DNA of 64,000 nt from positions 64,835-128,834 of the forward strand of contig NZ_LMJB01000008.1 of assembly GCF_001429765.1 (NCBI RefSeq), in the 5' to 3' direction. This DNA is from Flavobacterium sp. Root901 (GTDB lineage Bacteria > Bacteroidota > Bacteroidia > Flavobacteriales > Flavobacteriaceae). The position numbers and the translations under genes are program-made. Shown in pieces: positions 16,054 through 23,752 of this stretch (the stretch's first letter is position 1; each line of letters starts with the position of its first letter). The notes beneath the pieces were generated by a model that did no database searches, was not told the origin of the DNA, and worked only from the letters and a program-made list of their open reading frames with translations.

Positions 16054-18216
16054 TTATCTCTTTAGAGTAAAATGTCCTCTTAGAATTGGTTTTGTATTGT
16101 CTATTTTTAAAGCGTACCAATAATCTGAAGCCGGAAGCGGCGCTCTTTCAAAAGTCCCGTCCCAACTCATTTTTGAAGCATTTAATTGTGCTACAAGTTT
16201 ACCGTAACGGTCAAAAATAGTTACTTCTGCCTGTGGATAATTTTCCATTCCTGTTACTTCCCATAAATCATTGTAAGAATCATTATTCGGAGTAAAAAAT
16301 GGCGGGAAAACCAGAACAACAAAATTTTGTGTATCACCTCCGCAGCCGCTTTTCTCGCGGGCATAAGCCGTTCTGAGTCCGCCTGGAACATCATAAAAAA
16401 CATTTGAATCCTGAAAATTAACTCCGTCTACAGAAAATTCAAAATAAGGATTTTGTTTTTTAAGATAAATTACAACACGGGTTCCGCTTACGTCAACTTT
16501 ATCTATTTCCGGAACCTGATGCTCCTCCACAGTTACCTTTTTCGTACTTGAACAATTTTCCGGTGCCGGACTTGTTACCACTACAGTATAAGTTCCGCCT
16601 TGAGAGACAACGATTGTTTGTGTTGCAGCACCATTTGACCATAGATAATTCATTCCTGAAATTCCCGCATCCAGCGTTACAGTTTGAAATTGGCATAAAG
16701 CCACCGTTACATCAGAAACAACTGGCGGAGTGTAAATTTCAATATTTACCGCAGTACGGTTTGTATTAACACAGCCAGAGTTAGAAGCTTCGGCATAATA
16801 TGTTGTATTTGAAGAAATAGTTGGTGTTGTAAAACTCGTTCCTGTAAAAACACTTGTTCCGCCAGAAGCCGTTGTAAACCAATTTATAATTCCGATATCA
16901 GAAGAAGCTGTAATAGTTACAGATCCGGGTCCGCAGCTTGAATAAACAGACTGGCCCGCAACAGGCGTTGATGGGGTTTTGTTTACCGTTGCCGTAACAG
17001 ATTTTCTGTTGGATGCGCAGCCAGCATCAACATAATAAGTTGTTGTTGTATTTATTACCGGAGTTGTATAAGTATTTCCTGTTCCTAATAAATTTCCTCC
17101 AACAGCTGCATCATACCAGCTTATGGTTGCGCCGAGAGTTGCATTAGCAGTAAAGGTAAAAATTCCTGAATCGCATACAGGAGCAGGGTTTGCCGCCTGT
17201 GTTACAACCGGAATTGTGATTTTTGTACTCGCTGCAATTTCTAACGGAGCTTCTCCGGGCATTCCGCCATATTCTACAACATATCCTTTTGGCTGATAAG
17301 GATCACCGGAGGTTAATGAACCAGTATTGGAAAGGTCATTCCATGAACCTCTTATTCCAATTCCGGGTTGTGTAATATGTGCATAATCTTCGTCGCCCTG
17401 ATTGTTTGGTTCTCCGCTATTCCAGAAAGTATAACTCATTACAGTTCCTGCTTCCGGACCTGTAACCCATTTCCAAACGCCTTCGGTTTCTGCATCGCTT
17501 CCTCCAATCCATCCGGTTCCCGAAGCCTGCTCGCCAATTAATTGCGCTTCATCCTGAGATAAAATGGTAGCTAAATATCCTTTTAAACCATAATAAGTAC
17601 TAGCTTCTGCTGCAGATTTGGCACTTGTCCATGTAATTCCAATACTTGGAACGAATAAATAAAAATGTTGTGTTGAAGGCAGATAGTTTGCCTGGCCTAT
17701 TGTTATAGAAAAAGTTTTGGTTCCCGAAGCCGTCGCTGAGGAATTAGTATAAACGACATCTTTAATAGCGGCAACAAATTCAGTATATAAAACATCAACT
17801 CCTATTGGGCTTGACAATTTTAATTTTCCCGCCACAGCGTCCCAGTTTGTTGTAATTGAAGGGTGAGCGGCTGGATTTGAAAGTTCAAGAAGATCAAAGC
17901 CGCTGGAATAACCAGATGAAATCTGAATATAAACGGCCTGAGTAGCCGGTTCAGTTGGATCGTGCGTAATAGTTACATCAGTAACAATTTTTAAAGTCGT
18001 TTGAGGGCAGTATAACTGATCGCCAGCTGCTTTAATAACGGGCGGTGTAACAGCAAAATTTAGCTTTGTACCTTGTTTTTTATTTGACTTAAGAGTATCG
18101 TTAGGGTTTACAACTATATTTTTATTTTTAATTGTGTTTTTTTCAACTGCATAAGTCTGGTTAAGGCTTAAAGCAAGTAATATTGTGGTTATTTTTATAA
18201 GATTGATAGTTTTCAT
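16054..18216 (-). CDS. T9SS type B cargo protein with lectin-like and Ig-like domains
   Basis: This 720-residue exported protein has an N-terminal signal peptide (MKTINLIKITTILLALSLNQTYA). Next comes a region of about 110 residues with cadherin-like strands, then a C-type-lectin-like domain of about 130 residues (ITWTSAKSAAEAS, GYLATILSQDEAQLIGEQ, GWIGGSDAETEGVWKWV, FWNSGEPNN). At least two Ig-like repeats follow (YYVDAGCASN, YYAEASNSGCVN), with paired cysteines and another Cys-rich strand set. The end is the gliding-motility-type C-terminal domain (FFTPNNDSYNDLWEV, VTIFDRYGKLV, WDGTFERAPLPASDYWYALKI), the type B signal for T9SS. It is a predicted surface adhesin or polysaccharide-binding protein; the ligand is unknown. 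Confidence 0.9.
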   Translation of the reverse strand: MKTINLIKITTILLALSLNQTYAVEKNTIKNKNIVVNPNDTLKSNKKQGTKLNFAVTPPVIKAAGDQLYCPQTTLKIVTDVTITHDPTEPATQAVYIQISSGYSSGFDLLELSNPAAHPSITTNWDAVAGKLKLSSPIGVDVLYTEFVAAIKDVVYTNSSATASGTKTFSITIGQANYLPSTQHFYLFVPSIGITWTSAKSAAEASTYYGLKGYLATILSQDEAQLIGEQASGTGWIGGSDAETEGVWKWVTGPEAGTVMSYTFWNSGEPNNQGDEDYAHITQPGIGIRGSWNDLSNTGSLTSGDPYQPKGYVVEYGGMPGEAPLEIAASTKITIPVVTQAANPAPVCDSGIFTFTANATLGATISWYDAAVGGNLLGTGNTYTTPVINTTTTYYVDAGCASNRKSVTATVNKTPSTPVAGQSVYSSCGPGSVTITASSDIGIINWFTTASGGTSVFTGTSFTTPTISSNTTYYAEASNSGCVNTNRTAVNIEIYTPPVVSDVTVALCQFQTVTLDAGISGMNYLWSNGAATQTIVVSQGGTYTVVVTSPAPENCSSTKKVTVEEHQVPEIDKVDVSGTRVVIYLKKQNPYFEFSVDGVNFQDSNVFYDVPGGLRTAYAREKSGCGGDTQNFVVLVFPPFFTPNNDSYNDLWEVTGMENYPQAEVTIFDRYGKLVAQLNASKMSWDGTFERAPLPASDYWYALKIDNTKPILRGHFTLKR

Positions 18217-18322
18217 TTTATAAAAGTATCAATTTTATAATAATAAAAAAATATATTTATATTTCTAACATTTAAAGACTGGTACTAATTCAAAAATCAC
18301 ATTTTTTTGTGAAAATTATTCT

Positions 18323-18865
18323 CTAACTGTTATTTGGCCAGTTTAATTTTTGAAATAAATCCCAAACGACAATTCCGGCGCTTACAGAAATATTTAAAGA
18401 ATGTTTTGTTCCCAACTGTGGAATTTCGATACAGCCATCACAAATTGCAACTGCTTCCTGGGCTACGCCATACACTTCGTTTCCAAAAACAAGAGCGTAT
18501 TTTTGGTTTTTCTCTACTTTAAAATCCTGAAGAAAAATGGCGCTTTCCACTTGTTCAATAGCAAGTGTCAAAACGTTTTCTTTTTTAAGATTTTCAATCA
18601 CTTCCAAAACATTTTCATGATGTTCCCATGCGACAGTTTCAGTTGCGCCAAGGGCAGTTTTGTGAATTTCCTTATTAGGAGGTACAGCTGTAATACCGCA
18701 AAGGATTATTTTTTCGATCAAAAAAGCATCTGCGGTTCTAAATACAGAACCAATATTGTGTAAACTGCGAATATCATCCAAAACCAATATTAAAGGTGTT
18801 TTGTCTGAGTTTTTAAAATCTTCAATTGATTTTCGTTCTAGTTCACTATTTTCAAGTTTTCTCAT
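18323..18865 (-). CDS. TrmH/SpoU family RNA methyltransferase
   Basis: This 180-residue SPOUT enzyme has the three expected motifs: NIGSVFRTADAF (motif 1), ALVFGNEVYGV (motif 2) and LGTKHSLNISVSAGIVVWD (motif 3, the trefoil-knot SAM site). Family members 2'-O-methylate rRNA or tRNA. The short form without an N-terminal RNA-binding domain does not show which RNA is the target. It is a monocistronic gene. Confidence 0.9.
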   Translation of the reverse strand: MRKLENSELERKSIEDFKNSDKTPLILVLDDIRSLHNIGSVFRTADAFLIEKIILCGITAVPPNKEIHKTALGATETVAWEHHENVLEVIENLKKENVLTLAIEQVESAIFLQDFKVEKNQKYALVFGNEVYGVAQEAVAICDGCIEIPQLGTKHSLNISVSAGIVVWDLFQKLNWPNNS

Positions 18866-18884
18866 TGGAGTAAATTCAGGTCAT

Positions 18885-18917
18885 AAAAAAAGCTTCCAAA
18901 GGTAAGGAAGCTTTTTT
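18885..18917 (-). terminator. Terminator of the DUF1573 gene
   Basis: An AAAAAAGCTTCC / GGAAGCTTTTTT hairpin with an 8-bp loop lies 22 bp after the DUF1573 stop codon. Confidence 0.8.
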
Positions 18918-18939
18918 GATATTTTAAATGTTTTTCAGA

Positions 18940-19377
18940 TTAGCTTTTTACTGGATCTGGTAAAACTGTACCTTTAATTGTAAGTACTTTTGTAGGTTGT
19001 CCTTCAGCGTTAGAAGTAACAGTTACAGTTTTTGTAAATGCACCAACTCTGTCAGTAGCATATTTAACACCAATAATACCTTTAGCTCCCGGAGCAATTG
19101 GCTCTTTTGGTGTAGTAGGAACTGTACAACCGCAAGATCCTTGAGTATTAGTAATGATCAAAGGTTTTGTTCCGTTGTTTACAAAAACAAATTCTCTCTT
19201 ACCGTCAGCGTTATGAGCGATAGTTCCGTAATCGATAGTTTCTGTTTCGAAAAGCATTCCTGCACCTTCAACTTTAGCAACTTTTGCTGCTTTATTACTA
19301 CTTTTTTTAGTAGTTTGTGCGTTAGTAGCTGTGATACCAGCTACAGCTAACATAGCGAATAAGATTATTTTTTTCAT
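18940..19377 (-). CDS. DUF1573 domain protein, exported
   Basis: This 145-residue protein has a signal peptide (MKKIILFAMLAVAGITATNAQ). The rest is one DUF1573 Ig-like (ASH/PapD-like) domain: DYGTIAHNADGKREFVFVNNGTKPLIITNTQGSCGCTVP, then PGAKGIIGVKYATDRVGAFTKTVTV. The SCGCT cysteines are conserved in the family. It is an envelope protein of unknown role, common in Bacteroidota. A TAGCTTTG -7 element (minus strand) lies at 19404-19411. Confidence 0.9.
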   Translation of the reverse strand: MKKIILFAMLAVAGITATNAQTTKKSSNKAAKVAKVEGAGMLFETETIDYGTIAHNADGKREFVFVNNGTKPLIITNTQGSCGCTVPTTPKEPIAPGAKGIIGVKYATDRVGAFTKTVTVTSNAEGQPTKVLTIKGTVLPDPVKS

Positions 19378-19533
19378 CTTTAAGGGTCTTTTTTAATGAT
19401 GAACAAAGCTATATAAAATTCTTATATCTGAACATAAAAAAATCTTAAAATATTTTAATTTTTGAAGCCTTCGATATGCCGTTAAAAAATTATAAATTCG
19501 CTGTCTTAATTTTCATTTAAAAATATATCAATT

Positions 19534-22140
19534 TTGGCAGCTAAAGAAAAAGTGGTGAAAGAAACACCTTTAATGAAACAGTACAATGAAATCAAGAGAA
19601 AATATCCTGATGCATGTCTGCTTTTCAGAGTAGGGGATTTTTATGAAACCTTTGGGGAAGACGCCATTAGAGCTTCTAAAATTCTTGGAATTACATTAAC
19701 TAAAAGAGGTGCAGGGTCTGATACAGAAACCGCTCTTGCCGGTTTTCCGCATCATTCCGTAAATACATATTTGCCAAAATTGGTTAAGGCCGGACTTCGT
19801 GTTGCAATCTGCGATCAGCTTGAAGATCCTAAAATGACAAAAACTATCGTTAAAAGAGGTGTTACAGAACTTGTTACGCCTGGAGTTTCTCTAAACGATG
19901 AAGTACTGCATTCTAAAACAAATAACTTTCTGGCATCAATTTGTTTTGCCGGCAAAAATATTGGAGTTTCATTTTTAGATGTTTCTACAGGAGAATTTTT
20001 GACAGCACAGGGAAATGCAGAGTATATTGACAAATTACTTCAGAACTTTAGCCCAAGTGAAGTTTTGGTTCCAAAAAACTGTAAAAGCGAATTTAAAGCT
20101 GCTTTTGGAGAAGACTTTCACAGTTTTTATCTCGAGGACTGGATCTATAAAGAAGATTATGCGCTGGAAATCCTGACGAAACATTTTCAGACCAACTCTT
20201 TAAAAGGTTTTGGAGTAGAAGAATTAAAAGAAGGAATTATTTCTGCGGGTGCAATTTTGTACTATTTGTCAGAAACACAACATAACAAAATACAGCATAT
20301 TACAGCTATTCAGCGAATTGCAGAAGATGCCTATGTCTGGATGGACCGTTTTACGATTAGAAATTTAGAATTGTATCACAGTTATAATCCAAATGCGGTA
20401 ACACTTTTAGATGTAATTGACAGAACGCTTTCGCCAATGGGCGGACGTTTACTAAAACGCTGGCTGGCACTTCCGCTTAAAGATGCTAATAAAATAAAAG
20501 GACGTCATGATGTGGTTTCATATCTGAAATCAAATCAGGAAATTTTACAGAACATTCAATATCAGATCAAGCAGGTTTCCGATTTAGAGCGTTTGATTTC
20601 TAAAATTGCAGCGGGAAAAGTTTCTCCTCGTGAAATTGTTTATCTAAAAGAATCGCTGGATGCAATTATTCCAATTAAAAAATTAGCACTCGAAAGTCCG
20701 CAGGAAGCAGTTAAAGTTATTGGAGACAGCCTGCATTCGTGTGATTTGCTTCGCGAAAAAATTAAAAACACTTTAAATCAGGATGCGCCGGTGGCTATTT
20801 CAAAAGGAAATGCCATTGCATCTGGTGTGAATGAAGAATTAGATGAATTAAGAGCAATTTCAACATCCGGAAAAGAGTTTTTAGAAGGAATAGAAAAGAG
20901 AGAATCAGAGAGAACAGGGATTTCTTCTTTAAAAATATCATTTAATAATGTTTTTGGATATTATATTGAAGTTCGAAATACACATAAAGATAAAGTTCCG
21001 GAAGAGTGGATTCGTAAACAGACCTTAGTAAATGCAGAACGTTACATTACAGAGGAATTAAAAGAATATGAAACGAAAATTTTAGGTGCCGAGGAAAAAA
21101 TTTATAAAATCGAATCGGAACTTTTTGAGCAGTTAGTTGCCTGGATTGCGACCTATATTAAACCTGTTCAAATGAACGCTTACTTAGTTGCGCAATTAGA
21201 CTGTTTGTGTTCTTTTACACAAATGGCTGTTGAAAATCAATATGTTTGTCCGGAAATTGATGATACTTTTGAATTAGATATAAAAAACGGCAGGCATCCT
21301 GTAATAGAAAAACAATTACCGGTTGGAACTCCGTACATTGCAAACGATGTTTTTCTGGACAGGGAAACACAGCAGATAATTATGATTACCGGACCCAATA
21401 TGTCTGGTAAATCGGCAATTTTAAGGCAGACAGCTTTAATTGTATTATTGGCCCAAATGGGAAGTTTTGTTCCGGCAGACAGCGTACGAATGGGAATTGT
21501 AGATAAAATATTTACAAGAGTAGGGGCTTCTGATAATATTTCGATGGGAGAATCGACTTTTATGGTAGAAATGAATGAAACAGCTTCGATTTTGAATAAT
21601 ATTTCAGATCGCAGTCTGGTGCTTTTAGATGAGATTGGAAGAGGAACCAGTACCTATGACGGAATTTCGATCGCATGGGCAATTGCTGAGTTTTTGCATG
21701 AACATCCGTCAAAATCTAAAACATTATTTGCAACGCATTATCACGAATTAAATGAAATGACAGAACTGCTGCCAAGGATTCAAAATTATAACGTTGCGGT
21801 AAAGGAATTAAAAGATACGGTTCTTTTTGTTAGAAAGCTTCTAAAAGGCGGAAGTGCCCATAGTTTTGGAATTCACGTAGCAAAAATGGCCGGAATGCCG
21901 CAGCTGGTTATTTCAAAAGCACAGAAACTTTTAAAAAAATTAGAAAAAGATCATTCCAGTGATGCTTTAAATGGAATAAAATCTTCAAGCGATGAAATTC
22001 AAATGAGTTTCTTTAATCTCGATGATCCTTTGCTGGAAGAAATAAAAGAAGAGATTTTAAGTCTCGATATTAATGCCATTACTCCGGTCGAAGCCCTGAT
22101 GAAGCTTAACGAGATCAAGAGAATGCTGACTAAGAAATAA
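19534..22140 (+). CDS. mutS: DNA mismatch repair protein MutS
   Basis: This 868-residue protein is the mismatch-recognition ATPase. It has the N-terminal mismatch-binding domain with the PDACLLFRVGDFYETFGEDA Phe-x-Glu motif, connector, lever and clamp regions. The ATPase domain has Walker A GPNMSGKSA (about residues 620-628), STFMVEMNETA, Walker B LVLLDEIGRGTSTYDG and the FATHYHEL switch. The C-terminal tail is MutS1 type. The frame starts with TTG at 19534 (leader MAAKEKVVKETPL); the first in-frame ATG would remove 13 residues just before the conserved MKQYNEIK, so TTG is favoured. It is divergent from DUF1573. Confidence 0.95.
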   Translation: MAAKEKVVKETPLMKQYNEIKRKYPDACLLFRVGDFYETFGEDAIRASKILGITLTKRGAGSDTETALAGFPHHSVNTYLPKLVKAGLRVAICDQLEDPKMTKTIVKRGVTELVTPGVSLNDEVLHSKTNNFLASICFAGKNIGVSFLDVSTGEFLTAQGNAEYIDKLLQNFSPSEVLVPKNCKSEFKAAFGEDFHSFYLEDWIYKEDYALEILTKHFQTNSLKGFGVEELKEGIISAGAILYYLSETQHNKIQHITAIQRIAEDAYVWMDRFTIRNLELYHSYNPNAVTLLDVIDRTLSPMGGRLLKRWLALPLKDANKIKGRHDVVSYLKSNQEILQNIQYQIKQVSDLERLISKIAAGKVSPREIVYLKESLDAIIPIKKLALESPQEAVKVIGDSLHSCDLLREKIKNTLNQDAPVAISKGNAIASGVNEELDELRAISTSGKEFLEGIEKRESERTGISSLKISFNNVFGYYIEVRNTHKDKVPEEWIRKQTLVNAERYITEELKEYETKILGAEEKIYKIESELFEQLVAWIATYIKPVQMNAYLVAQLDCLCSFTQMAVENQYVCPEIDDTFELDIKNGRHPVIEKQLPVGTPYIANDVFLDRETQQIIMITGPNMSGKSAILRQTALIVLLAQMGSFVPADSVRMGIVDKIFTRVGASDNISMGESTFMVEMNETASILNNISDRSLVLLDEIGRGTSTYDGISIAWAIAEFLHEHPSKSKTLFATHYHELNEMTELLPRIQNYNVAVKELKDTVLFVRKLLKGGSAHSFGIHVAKMAGMPQLVISKAQKLLKKLEKDHSSDALNGIKSSSDEIQMSFFNLDDPLLEEIKEEILSLDINAITPVEALMKLNEIKRMLTKK

Positions 22141-22218
22141 ATTTCAAAAAACTTTTAAGTTTAAAGTTTAGGTTATCAGAATGTTATAAAATAAGTGAAT
22201 TTTTTTTTGAAAAAAGGC

Positions 22219-22248
22219 TTGTTTAATTGAATAAATGTCCTAAATTTG
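22219..22248 (+). promoter_or_regulatory. Promoter of the tRNA-Gly/tRNA-Leu genes
   Basis: TTG at 22219-22221 is followed by 19 bp and TAAATTTG at 22241-22248, matching the Bacteroidota consensus, about 55 bp before the first tRNA. Confidence 0.65.
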
Positions 22249-22303
22249 CACTCGCAATACGAAACAAATATAGTGTTGCGGTTCTTAAACAGAATTTGAA
22301 AAC

Positions 22304-22376
22304 GCGAAAATAGCTCAGTTGGTAGAGCGCGACCTTGCCAAGGTCGAGGTCGCGGGTTCGAGCCCCGTTTTTCGCT
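22304..22376 (+). tRNA. tRNA-Gly (anticodon GCC)
   Basis: The cloverleaf folds fully. The acceptor is GCGAAAA/TTTTCGC, the D stem GCTC/GAGC, the anticodon stem CGACC/GGTCG with loop TTGCCAA, and the T arm GCGGG-TTCGAGC-CCCGT. The discriminator is T and no CCA is encoded. It reads GGC/GGT glycine codons and is probably co-transcribed with the tRNA-Leu downstream. Confidence 0.95.
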
Positions 22377-22456
22377 CAAAACCATATACGCTTGAATGGT
22401 GTTGTGTTTAGTTAATTTTTTTTAAAATCAGCTAAAGAAACATTTAAAAGTTTAAT

Positions 22457-22542
22457 GCTCGGATGGTGAAATTGGTAGACACGCTGGACTTAAAATCCAG
22501 TGAACAGCAATGTTCGTGCGGGTTCAAGTCCCGCTCTGAGTA
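22457..22542 (+). tRNA. tRNA-Leu (anticodon TAA)
   Basis: This 86-nt class II tRNA has acceptor GCTCGGA/TCTGAGT, anticodon stem CTGGA/TCCAG with loop CTTAAAA, an extended variable arm (TGAACAGCAATGTTCG region) and T arm GCGGGTTCAAGTCCCGC. The discriminator is A and CCA is not encoded. It reads TTA codons, which are abundant in this AT-rich genome. Confidence 0.95.
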
Positions 22543-22544
22543 CT

Positions 22545-22574
22545 AAAGCCTCTTCTTTTGAAGAGGCTTTTTTT
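22545..22574 (+). terminator. Terminator of the tRNA transcript
   Basis: AAGCCTCTTC, TTTT loop, GAAGAGGCTT followed by a T run starts directly after tRNA-Leu. Confidence 0.85.
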
Positions 22575-22621
22575 ATTGATAAAACTTGTAACTAATAAAT
22601 TTACGCAGTAAATTTATTAAA

Positions 22622-22650
22622 GATTCTAAGATTCTAAGATTCTAAGATTC
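22622..22650. repeat. Short tandem repeat, GATTCTAA x 3.6
   Basis: Three full 8-bp units and one partial unit lie head to tail, about 35 bp before the DUF1508 start codon. Confidence 0.85.
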
Positions 22651-22685
22651 AATCAAAATCAACAATCTAAAATATAAATTCAAAT

Positions 22686-23063
22686 ATGGGTGCTTTTGTA
22701 ATTAGCAGGCGGTTTAATGATGAATATAAGTTTGTTTTTACTTCAAGAAAAGGGAAGGTTATTTTTACCAGTTTGAGTTATGAATTAAGGTTTGAATGTG
22801 AAGAAGATATTGAAAGGTTTAAAAAGACAATTGAGTTTTCTAAATTTTTAAAATTTAAGGGCTCTGGAGGTAAATATTTTTTTAAATTAATGCTGAATGA
22901 TGTTCACTTTGCAACCAGTCGAAAATACACCACAGAATTGCTTTTGCAGAAAGGAATAAAAGAAATCATGACATATGCCTCTAAAGCGGAGATTTTAGAT
23001 TTTTCTTCGAATGAATCCATTTTTGAGGATGAAGAAATTTTTGAAGAAGAGGAAGTAGAATAA
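22686..23063 (+). CDS. DUF1508 (YegP-like) protein
   Basis: This 125-residue protein contains two copies of the short DUF1508 beta-beta-alpha module: MGAFVISRRFNDEYKFVFTS with KGKVIFTSLSY, and GGKYFFKLMLNDVHFATSRKYT with the LLLQKGI helix. An acidic tail (EDEEIFEEEEVE) follows. Proteins of this family are small, cytoplasmic and of unknown function. The 8-bp tandem repeat upstream may affect expression by length change; that is speculation. A strong hairpin terminator starts at the stop codon. Confidence 0.85.
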   Translation: MGAFVISRRFNDEYKFVFTSRKGKVIFTSLSYELRFECEEDIERFKKTIEFSKFLKFKGSGGKYFFKLMLNDVHFATSRKYTTELLLQKGIKEIMTYASKAEILDFSSNESIFEDEEIFEEEEVE

Positions 23064-23098
23064 AAAAAAGCGTTCATTTTGGTGAACGCTTTTTTTTA
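23063..23098 (+). terminator. Terminator of the DUF1508 gene
   Basis: AAAAAGCGTTCA, TTTTGG loop, TGAACGCTTTTT runs into a T tract. Confidence 0.85.
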
Positions 23099-23130
23099 TT
23101 TGTAAAATAACCAAATGTTGAGTTTTGGTC

Positions 23131-23160
23131 AAAAAAAAACCATCGATTTCGATGGTTTTA
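23131..23160 (-). terminator. Terminator of the small lipoprotein gene
   Basis: A hairpin AAAACCATCG / CGATGGTTTT with an ATTT loop lies 25 bp beyond the stop codon on the minus strand, next to a long A tract that reads as T on that strand. Confidence 0.75.
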
Positions 23161-23184
23161 AAATCTTTAGAATTTAAGTTCTAA

Positions 23185-23409
23185 TTATTTTTTTGCTTCT
23201 TTAGCAGCATCTTCTACTTTTGTAGCAGCAGAGTCAACTTTAGCAGCAGCAGAATCAACAGTTGCAGCAGCAGAATCAACTACAGCAGCAGCAGAATCAA
23301 CAGCAACAGCTGTAGAATCAGCAGCTGGCTCAGCAGCAGCATCAGCTTTTTTACAAGATACAACAGTTAAAACAGCAACAACAGCTAAACTTAAAAATAC
23401 TTTTTTCAT
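23185..23409 (-). CDS. Small Ala-rich heptad-repeat lipoprotein
   Basis: This is a 74-residue protein. A lipoprotein signal (MKKVFLSLAVVAVLTVVSC) puts the lipidated cysteine at residue 19. The rest is low complexity: five consecutive 7-residue units of the form xVDSAAA (AVDSAAA, VVDSAAA, TVDSAAA, KVDSAAT, KVEDAAK). A hydrophobic/Ala heptad helix with an acidic face recalls Braun-type Lpp, but the sequence is unrelated and no proof of homology is claimed. A well-placed promoter and a dedicated terminator support it as a real, probably well-expressed gene. Confidence 0.8.
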   Translation of the reverse strand: MKKVFLSLAVVAVLTVVSCKKADAAAEPAADSTAVAVDSAAAVVDSAAATVDSAAAKVDSAATKVEDAAKEAKK

Positions 23410-23446
23410 CTTACTTTATTATAAAAGGTTAATTATTAATTCGTGG

Positions 23447-23454
23447 CAAAGATA
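23447..23454 (-). promoter_or_regulatory. -7 element of the small lipoprotein gene
   Basis: The minus strand reads TATCTTTG (TAnnTTTG) about 38 bp before the ATG. The -33 position is only weakly conserved (TTTA). Confidence 0.5.
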
Positions 23455-23752
23455 TAAATTTTTTAATATGTAAAATATTTTTTCACTTTTTTTTTAAAAT
23501 ATTTTCCTTGTTCACGTTTATCTTATTTATCAAAGAATATGCCAAAATTATAAAATTTTCTTAAATTATTTAATATTTTGTGTAAATAATTTTTTGTTGA
23601 ATATTCTGTAGTTGAATTGGCTGTTTTATTTATCTTAATTGCAGTTTATTTTGCTTTTTAAGTATAATTGCTTAAAATCCATATATTGAAAACATTCAAT
23701 TTCTGCGTTTTTAATTAGAAAATCGTCTGGAAAAATAGTGAGATTAATTCTG
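23455..23752. other. AT-rich intergenic stretch with no gene seen
   Basis: Apart from the promoter of the lipoprotein gene, this region holds long A/T runs and no open frame, hairpin or repeat that I could support. Confidence 0.6.

Noticed and set aside
22622..22650. CRISPR-like array
   Set aside because: Units are 8 bp, directly adjacent and without spacers. No cas gene is present in the window.
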